This document shows, in pieces, positions 35,301 through 43,498 of a DNA stretch of 64,000 nt. The notes below the pieces were generated by a model. The model did no database searches, was not told where the DNA came from, and was given only the letters and a program-made list of their open reading frames with translations. The first letter of the stretch is position 1. The number at the start of each line of letters is the position of its first letter. A program made the position numbers and the translations under genes. Origin of the DNA: Streptomyces aidingensis (GTDB lineage: Bacteria > Actinomycetota > Actinomycetes > Streptomycetales > Streptomycetaceae); NCBI RefSeq assembly GCF_900112355.1, contig NZ_FOLM01000020.1, forward strand, positions 1-64,000, written 5' to 3'.

Positions 35301-38300
35301 CGCCGGCTGCTGCCGGCGCTCGCCGAGGAGCGGGTGCTGGCGGTGCGCACCGCGCAGGACCGGGCCACCCGGGTCTACGGGCTCCAGCCGGGCCACATCG
35401 AGGTGCGGCTGCTGGACGACACGGTGGTCAACAAGGCGTTCGTGGCCTGCCCCGCCTGCGGCTGGCAGCAGGTGGTGCCGCCGGAGCGGCGCACCCGCTG
35501 GTGGGGGCATCCGTGCCCGCGCTACCGCTGCGGGGGCGTGCTGCGGCCCACGCAGAACGCGGAGCCGTCCGCGGCGGGCCGGTCCGGCGGGCCGGCGGGG
35601 GCAGGCCCAGGCTTCGGCGGCGCCCGGGAACGGGACTACCGCGGCGACTACTACCGCCGGCTGTACCGCACCGGCGGCACCTTCCGGGTGGTCACCGCCG
35701 AGCACACCGGCATGCTCACCCGGCCGGAGCGGGAACGGGTGGAGCACGCGTTCCGCCAGGGCACGCACTACACCGACCCCAATGTGCTCTCCTGCACCCC
35801 GACGCTGGAGCTCGGGATCGACATCGGGGACCTGTCGGCCGTGCTGCTGGGCTCCCTGCCGAGCGGACCGGCGAAGTATGTGCAGCGCGCCGGCCGGGCC
35901 GGCCGCCGCACCGGCAATGCGCTGATCGTCACCCTCGGCGGGCGCCGGGCGCGCGATCTGTACTATCTGGGCCGGCCCAAGGAGATGATCAACGGGGAGA
36001 TCGTCCCGCCCGGCTGTCATCTGTCGGCGGTGGAGATCCTGCGCCGCCAGTACACGGCGTACCTGCTGGACCGGGCCGCCCGCGCCCTGCTGACCACCTC
36101 GGACGGCAGCCCGCTGCCGCCCGTGCCGCGGCTGGCCTCCGCGTTGTTCGGCGCCTCCGGCTGGTGCCAGGACCTGGCCGACGCCGCACTCACCCACGGC
36201 GAACAGCTCGCCGGGGAATTCCTCTCGCTCTTCGCCACGCCCGGCGGGGAGGGCGTCTCGGAGCACGCCGCCGGGGAGCTGCGCGCCTGGGCCACCGGCG
36301 GCGTGGTCCGGGCACTCCAGGAGGCGGAGGAGGACTGGACGGCCCGGCGGGAGGAGCTGCGCCGCCGCATCGGAGCGATCGACGACTCGGTGACGCGGCT
36401 GCTCAGCTCCGACCGCGAACAGGACCGGGAGCGGCGCGAGCTGCTGGCGGAGCGGCGGGCCACCGGCGACCTGCTCCGGGACCTGAGCCGGACCAGTGCG
36501 CACGGCACCCTGGTGGAGCTGGGGCTGCTGCCGAACTACAGCCTCACCGACACCACCACCCGGCTGGAGGCCACCCTCTACTGGACCGAGGACGCCGAGC
36601 ACACCGAGAACGCCGGGGACGGCGGGGACGGCGGGGACGGCGGGGTCGGCGGGGTCGGCGGGGTCGGCGGGGTCGGCGGGGTCGGCGGGGTCGGCGGGGA
36701 CGTTGCACCGGCCGGCGGGCGGCCGGGTGCCGAAAGCGCCGGGCGGCGCCGGATTCACCGCAGTGAAGTCCGGGACTACGACCGGTCCCGTCGGCTGGCG
36801 CTGACCGAGCTCGCCCCGGGCAGCACCTTCTACGTCAACGGCTACCGGCACCGGGTGTGCGCGCTGGACATCGGCAGTCCGGAGCGGCGGGCCTGGTCGG
36901 TCTGGCGGCTCTGCCCGTCCTGCGGCTATGTCCGCACCCACCGGGCGCAGACGGACGCCTCCCCGTGCCCCCGCTGCGGGGGGCGGGAGATCGCGGACGC
37001 CGGATGCGTACAGCGCGTGCTCCAGCCGCGTCGGGTGATCGCCCGGGACAAGCGGGACGACGCCAGGGTCCGGGACGACCGCGACGAGCGGGAGCGCCCC
37101 GGATACAGCGTGGTGACCGCGGTGGACATCGACCCGGACCATCTGGCACCCGGCTCCTGGCGGCACACCGGCGCGGTCTTCGGTGCCGACTTCACCCGCC
37201 GGGCGGTGATCCGGCGGATCAACCTCGGCCCGGACCGGCACGACGGCGGCGCCGGCGGAACCGCACCGGTCGCCGGGGAGGAGGTGCGGATCAGCCCGTT
37301 CCTGGTGTGCGAGGACTGCGGTGGCGCCACCGCCGAGGGGCGCCCGGTGCTGGACCGGCCGAGCGCCGCGCTCACCGCCTCGCAGCGGTCCCCGGCGCAC
37401 GGCGGCAGCCACCACCTGCTGTGGTGCCCGCGCCGAAGAGCCCCGGGCCCCGGACGGGACGTGCCGCTGTTGCTCGCGCACGAACTGGTCACCGAGGCGG
37501 TGCGGGTGCTGCTGCCGGCGGCCGTGGCCCGCACGGCGGAACGGCTGGCCTCCTTCACCGCAGCGCTGTTCGTCGGCATCGCCGCGCACTACGGGGGCGA
37601 TCCCGACCACATCGAGATCACCGGCGCCACCATGGCGGAACCGGACGCCGACTGGCCGCGGCGTTTCCTGGTCGTCTACGACCGGCTCCCCGGCGGCACC
37701 GGGTACCTGCACCGGCTGGCGGCACCGGACGGGTTCCGGGACGTGCTGCTGCACGCCCGCCGGATCATCGAGGACTGCCCCTGCCGCGACCGGGGCCTGG
37801 ACGGCTGCCACCGCTGTGTGCTGCGCCGTGTGCCACCGGAGCAGTACGACAAGGTGAGCCGCAACGAGATCCGGCACATGCTGGACGACCTGCTGGGCGA
37901 GGACGGCGAACGGTGGGAGACCGCGCCGGTGGCCACCGCGCGCGACATTCCGCTGGAGCGGCAGGCCGAGAGCGATCTGGAGATCCTGTTCATCGACACG
38001 CTGCGGGAATGGGCCGGCACACCGGGAAATGCCGCAAGCGCCGACACCTACACCACCACCGCTGGTACCTACTCGCTGGAGCTGAGACTCACCGGAGCCA
38101 CCGGCACCACACTGAGCTGGCGGGTCTCCCAGCAGCGTGCGCTGGGGGGCACCCGGGCGGACGTGCTGTTCGAGCGGCTGGACGCGCCCGGCCCCCGGCT
38201 GGCGGTCTATCTCGACGGCTACGAGTTCCACACCAGTCCCCGGCACAACAGGCTGGCGGACGACGCGGCCAAGCGCGCCCGGCTGCGCGCCGAGGGCCTG

Positions 38301-39500
38301 CGGGTCTTTCAGCTCACCTACCACGATGTCCGCGAGTGGCAGCGCCAGATCAGGAACCACGGCCGCCCCGTGCCCGGCTCCTCCTCCCCCAGCCCGGACG
38401 GCCCGGACGGCCGGCCGGTGTGGCAGCCCTACGGGCCGGACCGGGAGAGCCAGGAACGCGGCGAGCAGCGGGCCCGCACCTACTACGCCAACGTACGGGG
38501 CGGGCAGCCCGGTGAGCTCGCCGAGACGGTCTGGACCGGACCGGCCACGCTGCTGCTGGCCTATCTGCGCGACCCCGATGCCGCACGCTGGCTGTGGCGG
38601 TCCGAGGCCGCCGTCGCCGGGCTCACCGGGAACGGCACCAGGGGCGGGGCGGTGACGGCCGAAGCCGCCGGGGAGCAGCTGGCGGCAGCACTGCGCGGCG
38701 GTGTGCCGGCCGGACCGCGCGGACCCGTCCAGCTGTTCGCCGCCGCCGATGCGGCTGGGCTGCCGCTGGTTCTGGCCGCCGACCAGCGGCACCGGCCGCC
38801 GAGGTGGACCGCGCTCGCCGTGCTCGACGACAGCCGGGCCGCCCTGGCGGACGAGGGGCCGCACCGGCGGCGTTGGCGGTCCTGGCTGTACTGGAGCAAT
38901 CTGCTGCAGTTCCTGGAGGCGGGAGGCGGGGACGGCGCCCAGCTCACCACCTCCCTGGTGCCGGGCTTCGAGACCGGTGCCCTCGCCGTGACCGGCGGTC
39001 CGGGATGGCTGTCCGGAAACGCCGGGACTGCCGCCGCCCCGCCTTCCGCCCTCCCGACGGAGGCCGTGACCGCCGCCCCCTCCCCGCCCTCCGTGCGGGA
39101 GCCGGCGGCGTCGCCCGGCGACGAGCCCGTCTCTCGCGGTGTCCCGCCCGATGGTGCCTGGCGCGAGGTGCTGGAGCTGCTCGATCCGGACGAGGCGGGG
39201 CTGGCGGAACTGGCCCACGCACTTGTGGAACTGGGGGCGCCCGTGCCCGTCGGCGGATACGAACTGGACACCCGGCACGGCTGGATGGCGGAGCTGGCCT
39301 GGCCGGCCGCGAGGATCGGCGTCGTCCTGGCACCGCGGGCGGACAGCGGGGAGGAAGACGGCGCCGATCCCGAGGCACAGGGCCGGGACGCGGCCTTCGC
39401 CGCCGCGGGATGGGATGTCCGGCCGGCCTCCGGCTGGGATGCGAGAGAGCTGACCGCACGGCTGGGCGGCACCGAGACGGGTGAGGAACGAGAGCGATGA
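32376..39500 (+). CDS. 2374-aa helicase with DUF1998 and C-terminal PD-(D/E)XK-like nuclease
   Basis: The GTG at 32376 follows the duplicated element; no homologous-looking sequence is encoded before it. Motifs: Walker A TGTGSGKTEAF (about 99-109), DEFH box in VVLDEFHTYDGAQGTD (about 221), helicase C motifs TPTLELGIDIGD (about 1139) and QRAGRAGRRTG (about 1169). Zinc-type Cys pairs occur at about 550, 670, 1024-1046, 1511-1530 and 1644. A DUF1998/MZB region follows, with DRLPGGTGYLHRL (about 1768) and CPCRDRGLDGCHRC (about 1801). Then comes a DUF559/Vsr-like nuclease: RADVLFERL, YLDGYEFH (about 1945) and KRARLRAEGLRVFQLTYHDV. A last 110-residue domain resembles a second small nuclease-like fold. 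It belongs to the class of DrmA-DrmB or DruE helicases. Translationally coupled to the UvrD gene. Confidence 0.85.
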   Translation: MRPTLAAAQLRGSLTQYLTTTYALSDEDTRGALERFLGDAETGIFRGPFLRIRTPFPAAADGWQRHLEWAPGFTPWRHQARAWERLSTLRGPARPTLVTTGTGSGKTEAFLVPVLDHCRREKARGRSGIKAVLLYPMNALATDQAGRIGEYLARPELAQVTAGLYIGDRPDTAFRRVRTRREEMRAAPPDVLITNYKMLDLLLQRGEDAALWQGADIAYVVLDEFHTYDGAQGTDVAVLLRRLAAAVGAARPGRPLGRICPVATSATLGEGRAGDGRTAGALLEVAGQVFGVTFPADAVIGEERLSAEQFTGGVDYTLPEPPGPQEVVACSGGPEAEVRPELLDLDGLAERLLERGGLDPFRLGRLLKRHSFTHGLLSLLGGEPLDEWELPDLLARVGFGYAWGQTARENPRLVLQALARIVALLSAARDPDSEEHSPRPLLHIESHLWVRPVTRVLRGVGRAPEFRWFEDDRAQARAGGPAAVPSPGAETGGEGAQAAPLSAPPFSSAGAGRPAGAADSGGAGGSGRPRPLPGSDTALRPPQVYLPAVYCRTCGRSGWAALSPEADPEQLVMAPERIWRAGVSRDRRRLRYFIAATGAERRAALEALTGARPAPAPGTGPDPQSVVVLDGTRGRYRPPTAADGGELLDAWFAVAVLDRRVADRAALDDRCPACHTDNAIRFLGTALAALASAAVTQLFTGGDIALAPGERKTLLFNDSTQDAAHRAGYVANASYKFSLRSLLAHNLDDAGTPVPLNELIGNVLDSVDDSQALAAVVPPDLHDEPGVDRLLSGRGTGDRRTWKLIGERLAFATVLEFGLRSRLGRTLELTRTAAAEVVIREPERVAALARDLYLSLPGQLVVADGLPTPDRFLAHVRGLLERLRLRGAVRHRWLEPWMRDAGVTRYLIWGGRPTGMPAFPDGRGPQGRAVAPPRFLLDGQRDRSVFDTLPGRGGWYQDWTRRCLLLDAPGAVEFLRRLLPALAEERVLAVRTAQDRATRVYGLQPGHIEVRLLDDTVVNKAFVACPACGWQQVVPPERRTRWWGHPCPRYRCGGVLRPTQNAEPSAAGRSGGPAGAGPGFGGARERDYRGDYYRRLYRTGGTFRVVTAEHTGMLTRPERERVEHAFRQGTHYTDPNVLSCTPTLELGIDIGDLSAVLLGSLPSGPAKYVQRAGRAGRRTGNALIVTLGGRRARDLYYLGRPKEMINGEIVPPGCHLSAVEILRRQYTAYLLDRAARALLTTSDGSPLPPVPRLASALFGASGWCQDLADAALTHGEQLAGEFLSLFATPGGEGVSEHAAGELRAWATGGVVRALQEAEEDWTARREELRRRIGAIDDSVTRLLSSDREQDRERRELLAERRATGDLLRDLSRTSAHGTLVELGLLPNYSLTDTTTRLEATLYWTEDAEHTENAGDGGDGGDGGVGGVGGVGGVGGVGGVGGDVAPAGGRPGAESAGRRRIHRSEVRDYDRSRRLALTELAPGSTFYVNGYRHRVCALDIGSPERRAWSVWRLCPSCGYVRTHRAQTDASPCPRCGGREIADAGCVQRVLQPRRVIARDKRDDARVRDDRDERERPGYSVVTAVDIDPDHLAPGSWRHTGAVFGADFTRRAVIRRINLGPDRHDGGAGGTAPVAGEEVRISPFLVCEDCGGATAEGRPVLDRPSAALTASQRSPAHGGSHHLLWCPRRRAPGPGRDVPLLLAHELVTEAVRVLLPAAVARTAERLASFTAALFVGIAAHYGGDPDHIEITGATMAEPDADWPRRFLVVYDRLPGGTGYLHRLAAPDGFRDVLLHARRIIEDCPCRDRGLDGCHRCVLRRVPPEQYDKVSRNEIRHMLDDLLGEDGERWETAPVATARDIPLERQAESDLEILFIDTLREWAGTPGNAASADTYTTTAGTYSLELRLTGATGTTLSWRVSQQRALGGTRADVLFERLDAPGPRLAVYLDGYEFHTSPRHNRLADDAAKRARLRAEGLRVFQLTYHDVREWQRQIRNHGRPVPGSSSPSPDGPDGRPVWQPYGPDRESQERGEQRARTYYANVRGGQPGELAETVWTGPATLLLAYLRDPDAARWLWRSEAAVAGLTGNGTRGGAVTAEAAGEQLAAALRGGVPAGPRGPVQLFAAADAAGLPLVLAADQRHRPPRWTALAVLDDSRAALADEGPHRRRWRSWLYWSNLLQFLEAGGGDGAQLTTSLVPGFETGALAVTGGPGWLSGNAGTAAAPPSALPTEAVTAAPSPPSVREPAASPGDEPVSRGVPPDGAWREVLELLDPDEAGLAELAHALVELGAPVPVGGYELDTRHGWMAELAWPAARIGVVLAPRADSGEEDGADPEAQGRDAAFAAAGWDVRPASGWDARELTARLGGTETGEERER
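36615..36702 (+). repeat. 9-nt tandem repeat in the helicase gene
   Basis: About ten copies of GGGG(A/T)CGGC, giving a Gly-Asp/Val-Gly tract at about residues 1413-1442. The first three and last units carry A (Asp), the middle six T (Val). The multiple of three means copy-number change keeps the frame. Confidence 0.85.
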
Positions 39501-41767
39501 CCAGCACGGGTGCCACCCTCCGCCTGCTCGACAAGGCGGACAAGGAGATCCTGAAGCTTCCCCGGCCGGTGAAGGGCGCGCTGTACGACTTCCAGCACAA
39601 ATTCCGCAACAACCCGCACGCCACGGGGCTGAAACTCCAGCAGCTCAAGGGCGACAGCAGGCTCTGGTCGGCCCGGGTCAACGACGAATACCGTGCCCTG
39701 CTGCTGCGGCTCGCCGACGCCGACTGGCTCATCGTCTCGGTCAAGCACCGCAAGGACGTCTACCAGCACCTCGACCGGCTTTCCTATGGCATCAACCACA
39801 TCACCGGCGGCATCGAGTACATCGACCTGAAGGTGGTGGAGGACAGTGTGCTGCGCGAGCCGGCTTCCGCGCCGAAGCCCGCCCCCGCCGCCGGGCCGGT
39901 CCCCTCAGCGCCGGCCGGCGCGGCCGGACCGCCGCCGCTGTTCGCCGCCTGGACCGACGAGCAGCTCGGCGACCTCGGCGTGGCCGGCCCTCTGATACCC
40001 GTCATCCGCTCCCTCACCACAGAGGACCAGTTGCTGGGCCTCGTCGAGTACGCACCGCAGCTCACCGGGGAGGTGCTGCTGGCCCTCCACGACGGCCGGT
40101 CCTACGAGGAGGTCCTGGAACAGGTCACCGCCCCCGTCGCGGCTCCGGAGGGCGTGGACACCGACGACTTCGGGGCCGCCGCCCAACGCCCGGCCACCGT
40201 GGTCACCACCACGGACGAGGCTCTCCGGGAGGCGCTGGAGGGCGGGGACTTCGGCCGCTGGAAGGTCTTTCTGCACCCCGCCCAGGCACGGCTGGTGGCA
40301 CGTGACTACTCGGGGCCGGCCCGGGTGGGCGGCGGACCGGGCACCGGGAAGACGATCGTCGCGCTGCACCGTGTGAAACACCTGGTGGACCGGCTGCCGC
40401 CGGGCCACGACAAGCCGGTACTGCTCACCACCTACAACAAGAATCTGGCGGCGGACCTCCGGTCCCGGCTGCTCCAGCTCGGCGGCGAGGAACTCCTGGA
40501 GCGGGTCGAGGTCAGCCATGTGGACCAGCTCACGCTGCGCATCGTCAGCGAGGCCGAGCCAGGCTCCCGCAAACAGGTCATCGACGACAGCCAGGCGGTC
40601 CGGGAGTGGCAGGCGCTGCTCGACGAACTCGGCACCGGCACCTGGGACGCCGAATTCCTGCACGAGGAGTGGAGCCAGGTGATCCTCGGCCAGGCCTGCG
40701 GCACCCGCAGCGAGTACTTCCGGGCCCGGCGGGCGGGCCGCGGCCGGAGCGTCAGCCGCGCCGAGCGCGCCGAGATCTGGCAGCTGGCCGAGCGGTTCAC
40801 CCAGCGCCTGGACCGGCAGGGCCGGCAGACCTGGGACCAGCTCGCCGAACGTGCCGCTCGCCTGGAGATCGGGCGCGAGCAGCGCATACTCGCGGTCGAG
40901 CGGCAGCGGGCCGAGGCCGGCGGCAGGCACAACATCCACCTGGCCGACGCCTCCGGGGGAAGGCTGCGCCACCGGTATCGCCATGTCGTGGTGGACGAGG
41001 CCCAGGATCTGCGCCCGGCACACTGGAAGATGCTGCGCGCCATGGTGCCGCGCGACCGCAACGACCTGTTCCTCGTCGGCGACACCCACCAGCGCATCTA
41101 CAAGAATCAGGTCGCCCTGGCCGGCCTGGGCATCAACATCCGCGGCCGTGCCTCCCGGCTGAACCTCAGCTACCGCACCACCCGCCAGATTCTGCGGTCG
41201 GCCCTGGCCCTGCTGGGCACGGAGTCCTACGACGACCTCGACGGCGGTACCGAGACACTGGCCGGCTACCGCTCGGTGCTCAGCGGCGGCGGGCCGGAAC
41301 TGCACGGCTGCCGCGACTGGGAAGAAGAACGGGAAACCATCGCCGCCGTCATCGCCGGCTGGGACGCCGATCCCCGGACACGGATTCCGCACGAGCAGAT
41401 CGCGGTCTGCGTCCCCACCAACCAGATGGCGCAGGAGGTCGAACACTCGCTGGCCGGGCGCATGCTGCGGGCCGTCCAGATCGGCCCGGACGGCCCGCGC
41501 GGAGACGGCGGCGGAGTACACATCGGCACCATGTTCCGGTTCAAGGGCCTGGAGTACCGGCGCATCATCATCGCCGGGGTGAGCGACGGCCTGGTCCCCC
41601 GGGAGGCCGTCGCCCGGCTGCGCACCGTCGACGCGGCACGCCATCGCCGGGAGATGCAGCGCGCCCGTTCCCTGCTCTTCGTGGCCGCCACCCGGGCCCG
41701 CGACACCCTCGTCCTCACCTGGCACGCCACTCCGAGCCCCTTCCTGGCCCCGCTGCTGAGCGCCTGA
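39497..41767 (+). CDS. UvrD/Rep helicase with N-terminal ParE/RelE-like domain
   Basis: 756 aa; the ATG at 39497 overlaps the helicase stop (ATGA). Residues 1-100 are ParE/RelE-like: ADKEILKLPRPVKGALYDFQ, LQQLKGDSRLWSARVNDEYR, then SVKHRKDVYQHLDRL. A Pro/Ala linker follows, then an SF1 helicase: Walker A GGGPGTGKTIVALHR (about 278), DEAQ box VVVDEAQDLRPAHW (about 497), FKGLEYRRIIIAGV (about 682) and the C-terminal VAATRARDTLVLTWH. ParE/RelE domains poison gyrase or cut mRNA on the ribosome; fusion to UvrD suggests the helicase regulates or delivers this activity, or the domain only binds. It should act with the giant helicase-nuclease. Confidence 0.85.
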   Translation: MTSTGATLRLLDKADKEILKLPRPVKGALYDFQHKFRNNPHATGLKLQQLKGDSRLWSARVNDEYRALLLRLADADWLIVSVKHRKDVYQHLDRLSYGINHITGGIEYIDLKVVEDSVLREPASAPKPAPAAGPVPSAPAGAAGPPPLFAAWTDEQLGDLGVAGPLIPVIRSLTTEDQLLGLVEYAPQLTGEVLLALHDGRSYEEVLEQVTAPVAAPEGVDTDDFGAAAQRPATVVTTTDEALREALEGGDFGRWKVFLHPAQARLVARDYSGPARVGGGPGTGKTIVALHRVKHLVDRLPPGHDKPVLLTTYNKNLAADLRSRLLQLGGEELLERVEVSHVDQLTLRIVSEAEPGSRKQVIDDSQAVREWQALLDELGTGTWDAEFLHEEWSQVILGQACGTRSEYFRARRAGRGRSVSRAERAEIWQLAERFTQRLDRQGRQTWDQLAERAARLEIGREQRILAVERQRAEAGGRHNIHLADASGGRLRHRYRHVVVDEAQDLRPAHWKMLRAMVPRDRNDLFLVGDTHQRIYKNQVALAGLGINIRGRASRLNLSYRTTRQILRSALALLGTESYDDLDGGTETLAGYRSVLSGGGPELHGCRDWEEERETIAAVIAGWDADPRTRIPHEQIAVCVPTNQMAQEVEHSLAGRMLRAVQIGPDGPRGDGGGVHIGTMFRFKGLEYRRIIIAGVSDGLVPREAVARLRTVDAARHRREMQRARSLLFVAATRARDTLVLTWHATPSPFLAPLLSA

Positions 41768-41834
41768 CCGTGCGCCACCCGGCCGTTGGCGGGAGCACCA
41801 AGCGGGGCAGGACGCCCCACCGTCCGCCCGCCGG

Positions 41835-41911
41835 TACCTCTCCGGGCGGGCGGCGGCCACATTCCGGGAGTCACGGATGCCGGCGGGAGGCCATACGGTA
41901 GGTGGCCTTTT
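41835..41911 (+). repeat. Duplicated ~78-bp intergenic element, copy B
   Basis: Second copy of the element at 32,268-32,346, here 67 bp after the UvrD stop and about 120 bp before the methyltransferase start. TACGGT lies at 41894-41899, followed by GTGGCC and TTTTCTTT. The two copies bracket the helicase/UvrD pair exactly. Confidence 0.7.
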
Positions 41912-42029
41912 CTTTGCAAGCCGGGAACAGGAGGCAGCGGCTGCATGCCGGTTCGGCGTGCGCGGGGTGCTTCGGCACCGGGCGGGCTACGGTCTGCGGT
42001 GAGGCGAGAGCGGAAGGCGGGCGCGGGAC

Positions 42030-42665
42030 ATGGACAGCCGGGCGTGGGACGAGCGGTATGCGGCGGCGGAGCTGGTGTGGGGGCGGGAGCCGAACCGCTG
42101 GGTGGCGCGGGAGACGGCCGGGCTGCCGCCGGGACGGGCCCTGGACCTGGCGGCCGGGGAGGGCCGGAACGCCCTGTGGCTGGCCGGGCGGGGCTGGCGG
42201 GTGACCGCCGCGGACTTCTCGGCCGTCGCCGTGGAGCGGGGACGGAAGCTGGCCGCAGCCGGCCCGCCGGAGGCGGCCGGGCGGGTCGGCTGGGTCCGGG
42301 CCGATGTGACCGAGGCCGGGAGCTGGGCGGAGTGGGGCCGGGGGAACGGTTTCGACCTGGTGCTGATCAGCTATCTGCATCTGCCGCCCGGCCCGCGCCG
42401 GGAGGTCTGGCGCCGGGCCGCGCGGGTCCTCGCGCCCGGCGGAACCCTGCTGGTCATCGGCCATGACGCCACCAATATCGAGGCGGGAACCGGCGGTCCG
42501 CAGGATCCGGAGGTGCTCTACTCCCCCGACGAGGTGGTCTCCGCGCTGGCCGGGAGCGGTCTGCGGACCGTGCTGGCGGAGCGGGTGCGGCGGCCGGTGG
42601 AGGGTGCGGCGCGGGACGCCGTGGACGCCCTGGTCCGGCTCCGTTCCGAGCCCTCGGACGGTTGA
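42030..42665 (+). CDS. Class I SAM-dependent methyltransferase
   Basis: 211 aa; the ATG at 42030 begins DSRAWDERYAAAELVWGREP, the usual start of this thioredoxin-like/UbiE-type subgroup (xWDxRY...ELVWG). Motif I is ALDLAAGEGRNALWLAGRGW (about residues 37-56), followed by the acidic residue of motif II (VTAADFS), and motif IV FDLVLISYLHLPP. The substrate is unknown: small molecule (for example tellurite/thiopurine-like or quinone) rather than DNA is likely from size. It lies downstream of copy B of the duplicated element, which may serve as its promoter. Confidence 0.85.
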   Translation: MDSRAWDERYAAAELVWGREPNRWVARETAGLPPGRALDLAAGEGRNALWLAGRGWRVTAADFSAVAVERGRKLAAAGPPEAAGRVGWVRADVTEAGSWAEWGRGNGFDLVLISYLHLPPGPRREVWRRAARVLAPGGTLLVIGHDATNIEAGTGGPQDPEVLYSPDEVVSALAGSGLRTVLAERVRRPVEGAARDAVDALVRLRSEPSDG

Positions 42666-42754
42666 CCGCCGTCTCCCCGGGTAGCCGACTCCGCAAAGGG
42701 ATGAAAAGGACGAAACCTTGCATTCCCATCGGTCGACCACCGGGAGGGAACACC

Positions 42755-42979
42755 GTGAGCTTGAGTCACAGGATGTCCGGCCGACGGCCGCACCACCGCG
42801 GGCGGGGCGGGCTGCCGGGCGGGCGCGCCGGCGGTCTGCTGACCGCTGTGCTGGGAGGCGCCCGGCGCCGCCCGGCGCGCGGCGGACGGCTGGGCAGAGT
42901 TGGCAGGCTGGTGCCCTCGCTGCTGGCGGCGCGCGCCGTGCTGCGCAGACTGCGGGCCCATCGCCGGCGCCACCGCTGA
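42755..42979 (+). CDS. Small very basic protein
   Basis: 74 aa from the GTG at 42755, which has a strong GGGAGGG site seven bases upstream. More than a quarter of the residues are Arg. A short hydrophobic segment (GGLLTAVLGGA) and a basic end (RAVLRRLRAHRRRHR) are visible. The excellent ribosome site supports it being real, but compositional bias could produce a spurious frame. No family is recognised. Confidence 0.5.
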   Translation: MSLSHRMSGRRPHHRGRGGLPGGRAGGLLTAVLGGARRRPARGGRLGRVGRLVPSLLAARAVLRRLRAHRRRHR

Positions 42980-43030
42980 CCGGCGGGCCCGGGCGGCCTG
43001 CGGGGTGCCTCGGGATGGTTCAGGGATGGT

Positions 43031-43365
43031 TCAGGGATGGTTGAACGTGATGTTCTGGCCCTGGATCAGACTCTGCACCTGGGCGTTGCCGGTGACCTGG
43101 TTGATCACCTGGGTGGTGGCCGGCCCGGCGGCGGCCTCGGCCTGCTCCCGCCAGCGCGCGAACTCGGCGGCGAACTCCGGGTCCTGGAAGGCCGGGCCGA
43201 AGATCAGCGCGGCCAGTTCCCGCACCTGCGCCTCGTCCCGCGGGTCGAGCGGCAGGGCGGCCCCCGGCTCCTCGGGCCCTTCGGGCTCCCGGGCACCTCG
43301 CTGCCCGCGCCCTGGGCCGCCGCGGTCACCGCGGTGCCGACCGTCTCGAACGACAACGGATCCAT
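43031..43365 (-). pseudogene. Frameshifted small gene with C-terminal amyloid-like tail
   Basis: From the ATG at 43365 one frame gives MDPLSFETVGTAVTAAAQGAG, a start typical of a common small Streptomyces family. Near 43,280-43,295 (a CCCGGG run) the reading must move by one base to continue into ALPLDPRDEAQVRELAALIF ... FAAEFARWREQAEAAAG and the end VTGNAQVQSLIQGQNITF. A frame from an ATG at 43432 stays open (133 aa), but its first 50 residues look like Arg/Gly antisense filler. Either a sequencing error or a recent mutation would explain this. The tail resembles the Gly/Asn/Gln amyloid-type ends of NLR-associated proteins. Confidence 0.5.
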
Positions 43366-43498
43366 CGCCTCGCCCCCGTCTCCCCGGCCGCTGCCCCGGC
43401 CCCGCACTCGCCCTCGGTGACCGCTCGGGCACAGCGTAGTCCCCGGCGCCGGATCAGCCCACCTCGTACATCCGGTCGGTCTCTCTTTCTCTTCTCGG

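Noticed and set aside
36615..36702. Repeat array considered as CRISPR or other spacer-repeat
   Set aside because: Units are 9 nt and contiguous without spacers, and lie in a coding region.
34062..39278. 1738-codon minus-strand open frame
   Set aside because: Lies wholly opposite the helicase-nuclease gene, whose motifs are unmistakable. The antisense product is a Gly/Pro/Arg/Gln filler.
32268..41911. Duplicated element as att sites of an integrated element
   Set aside because: No integrase, recombinase, replication gene or tRNA lies between or beside the copies. Kept only as one of several explanations.
43031..43432. Intact 133-aa gene from an ATG at 43,432
   Set aside because: Its first 50 residues look like out-of-frame Arg/Gly sequence, whereas another frame gives a typical protein start at 43,365.
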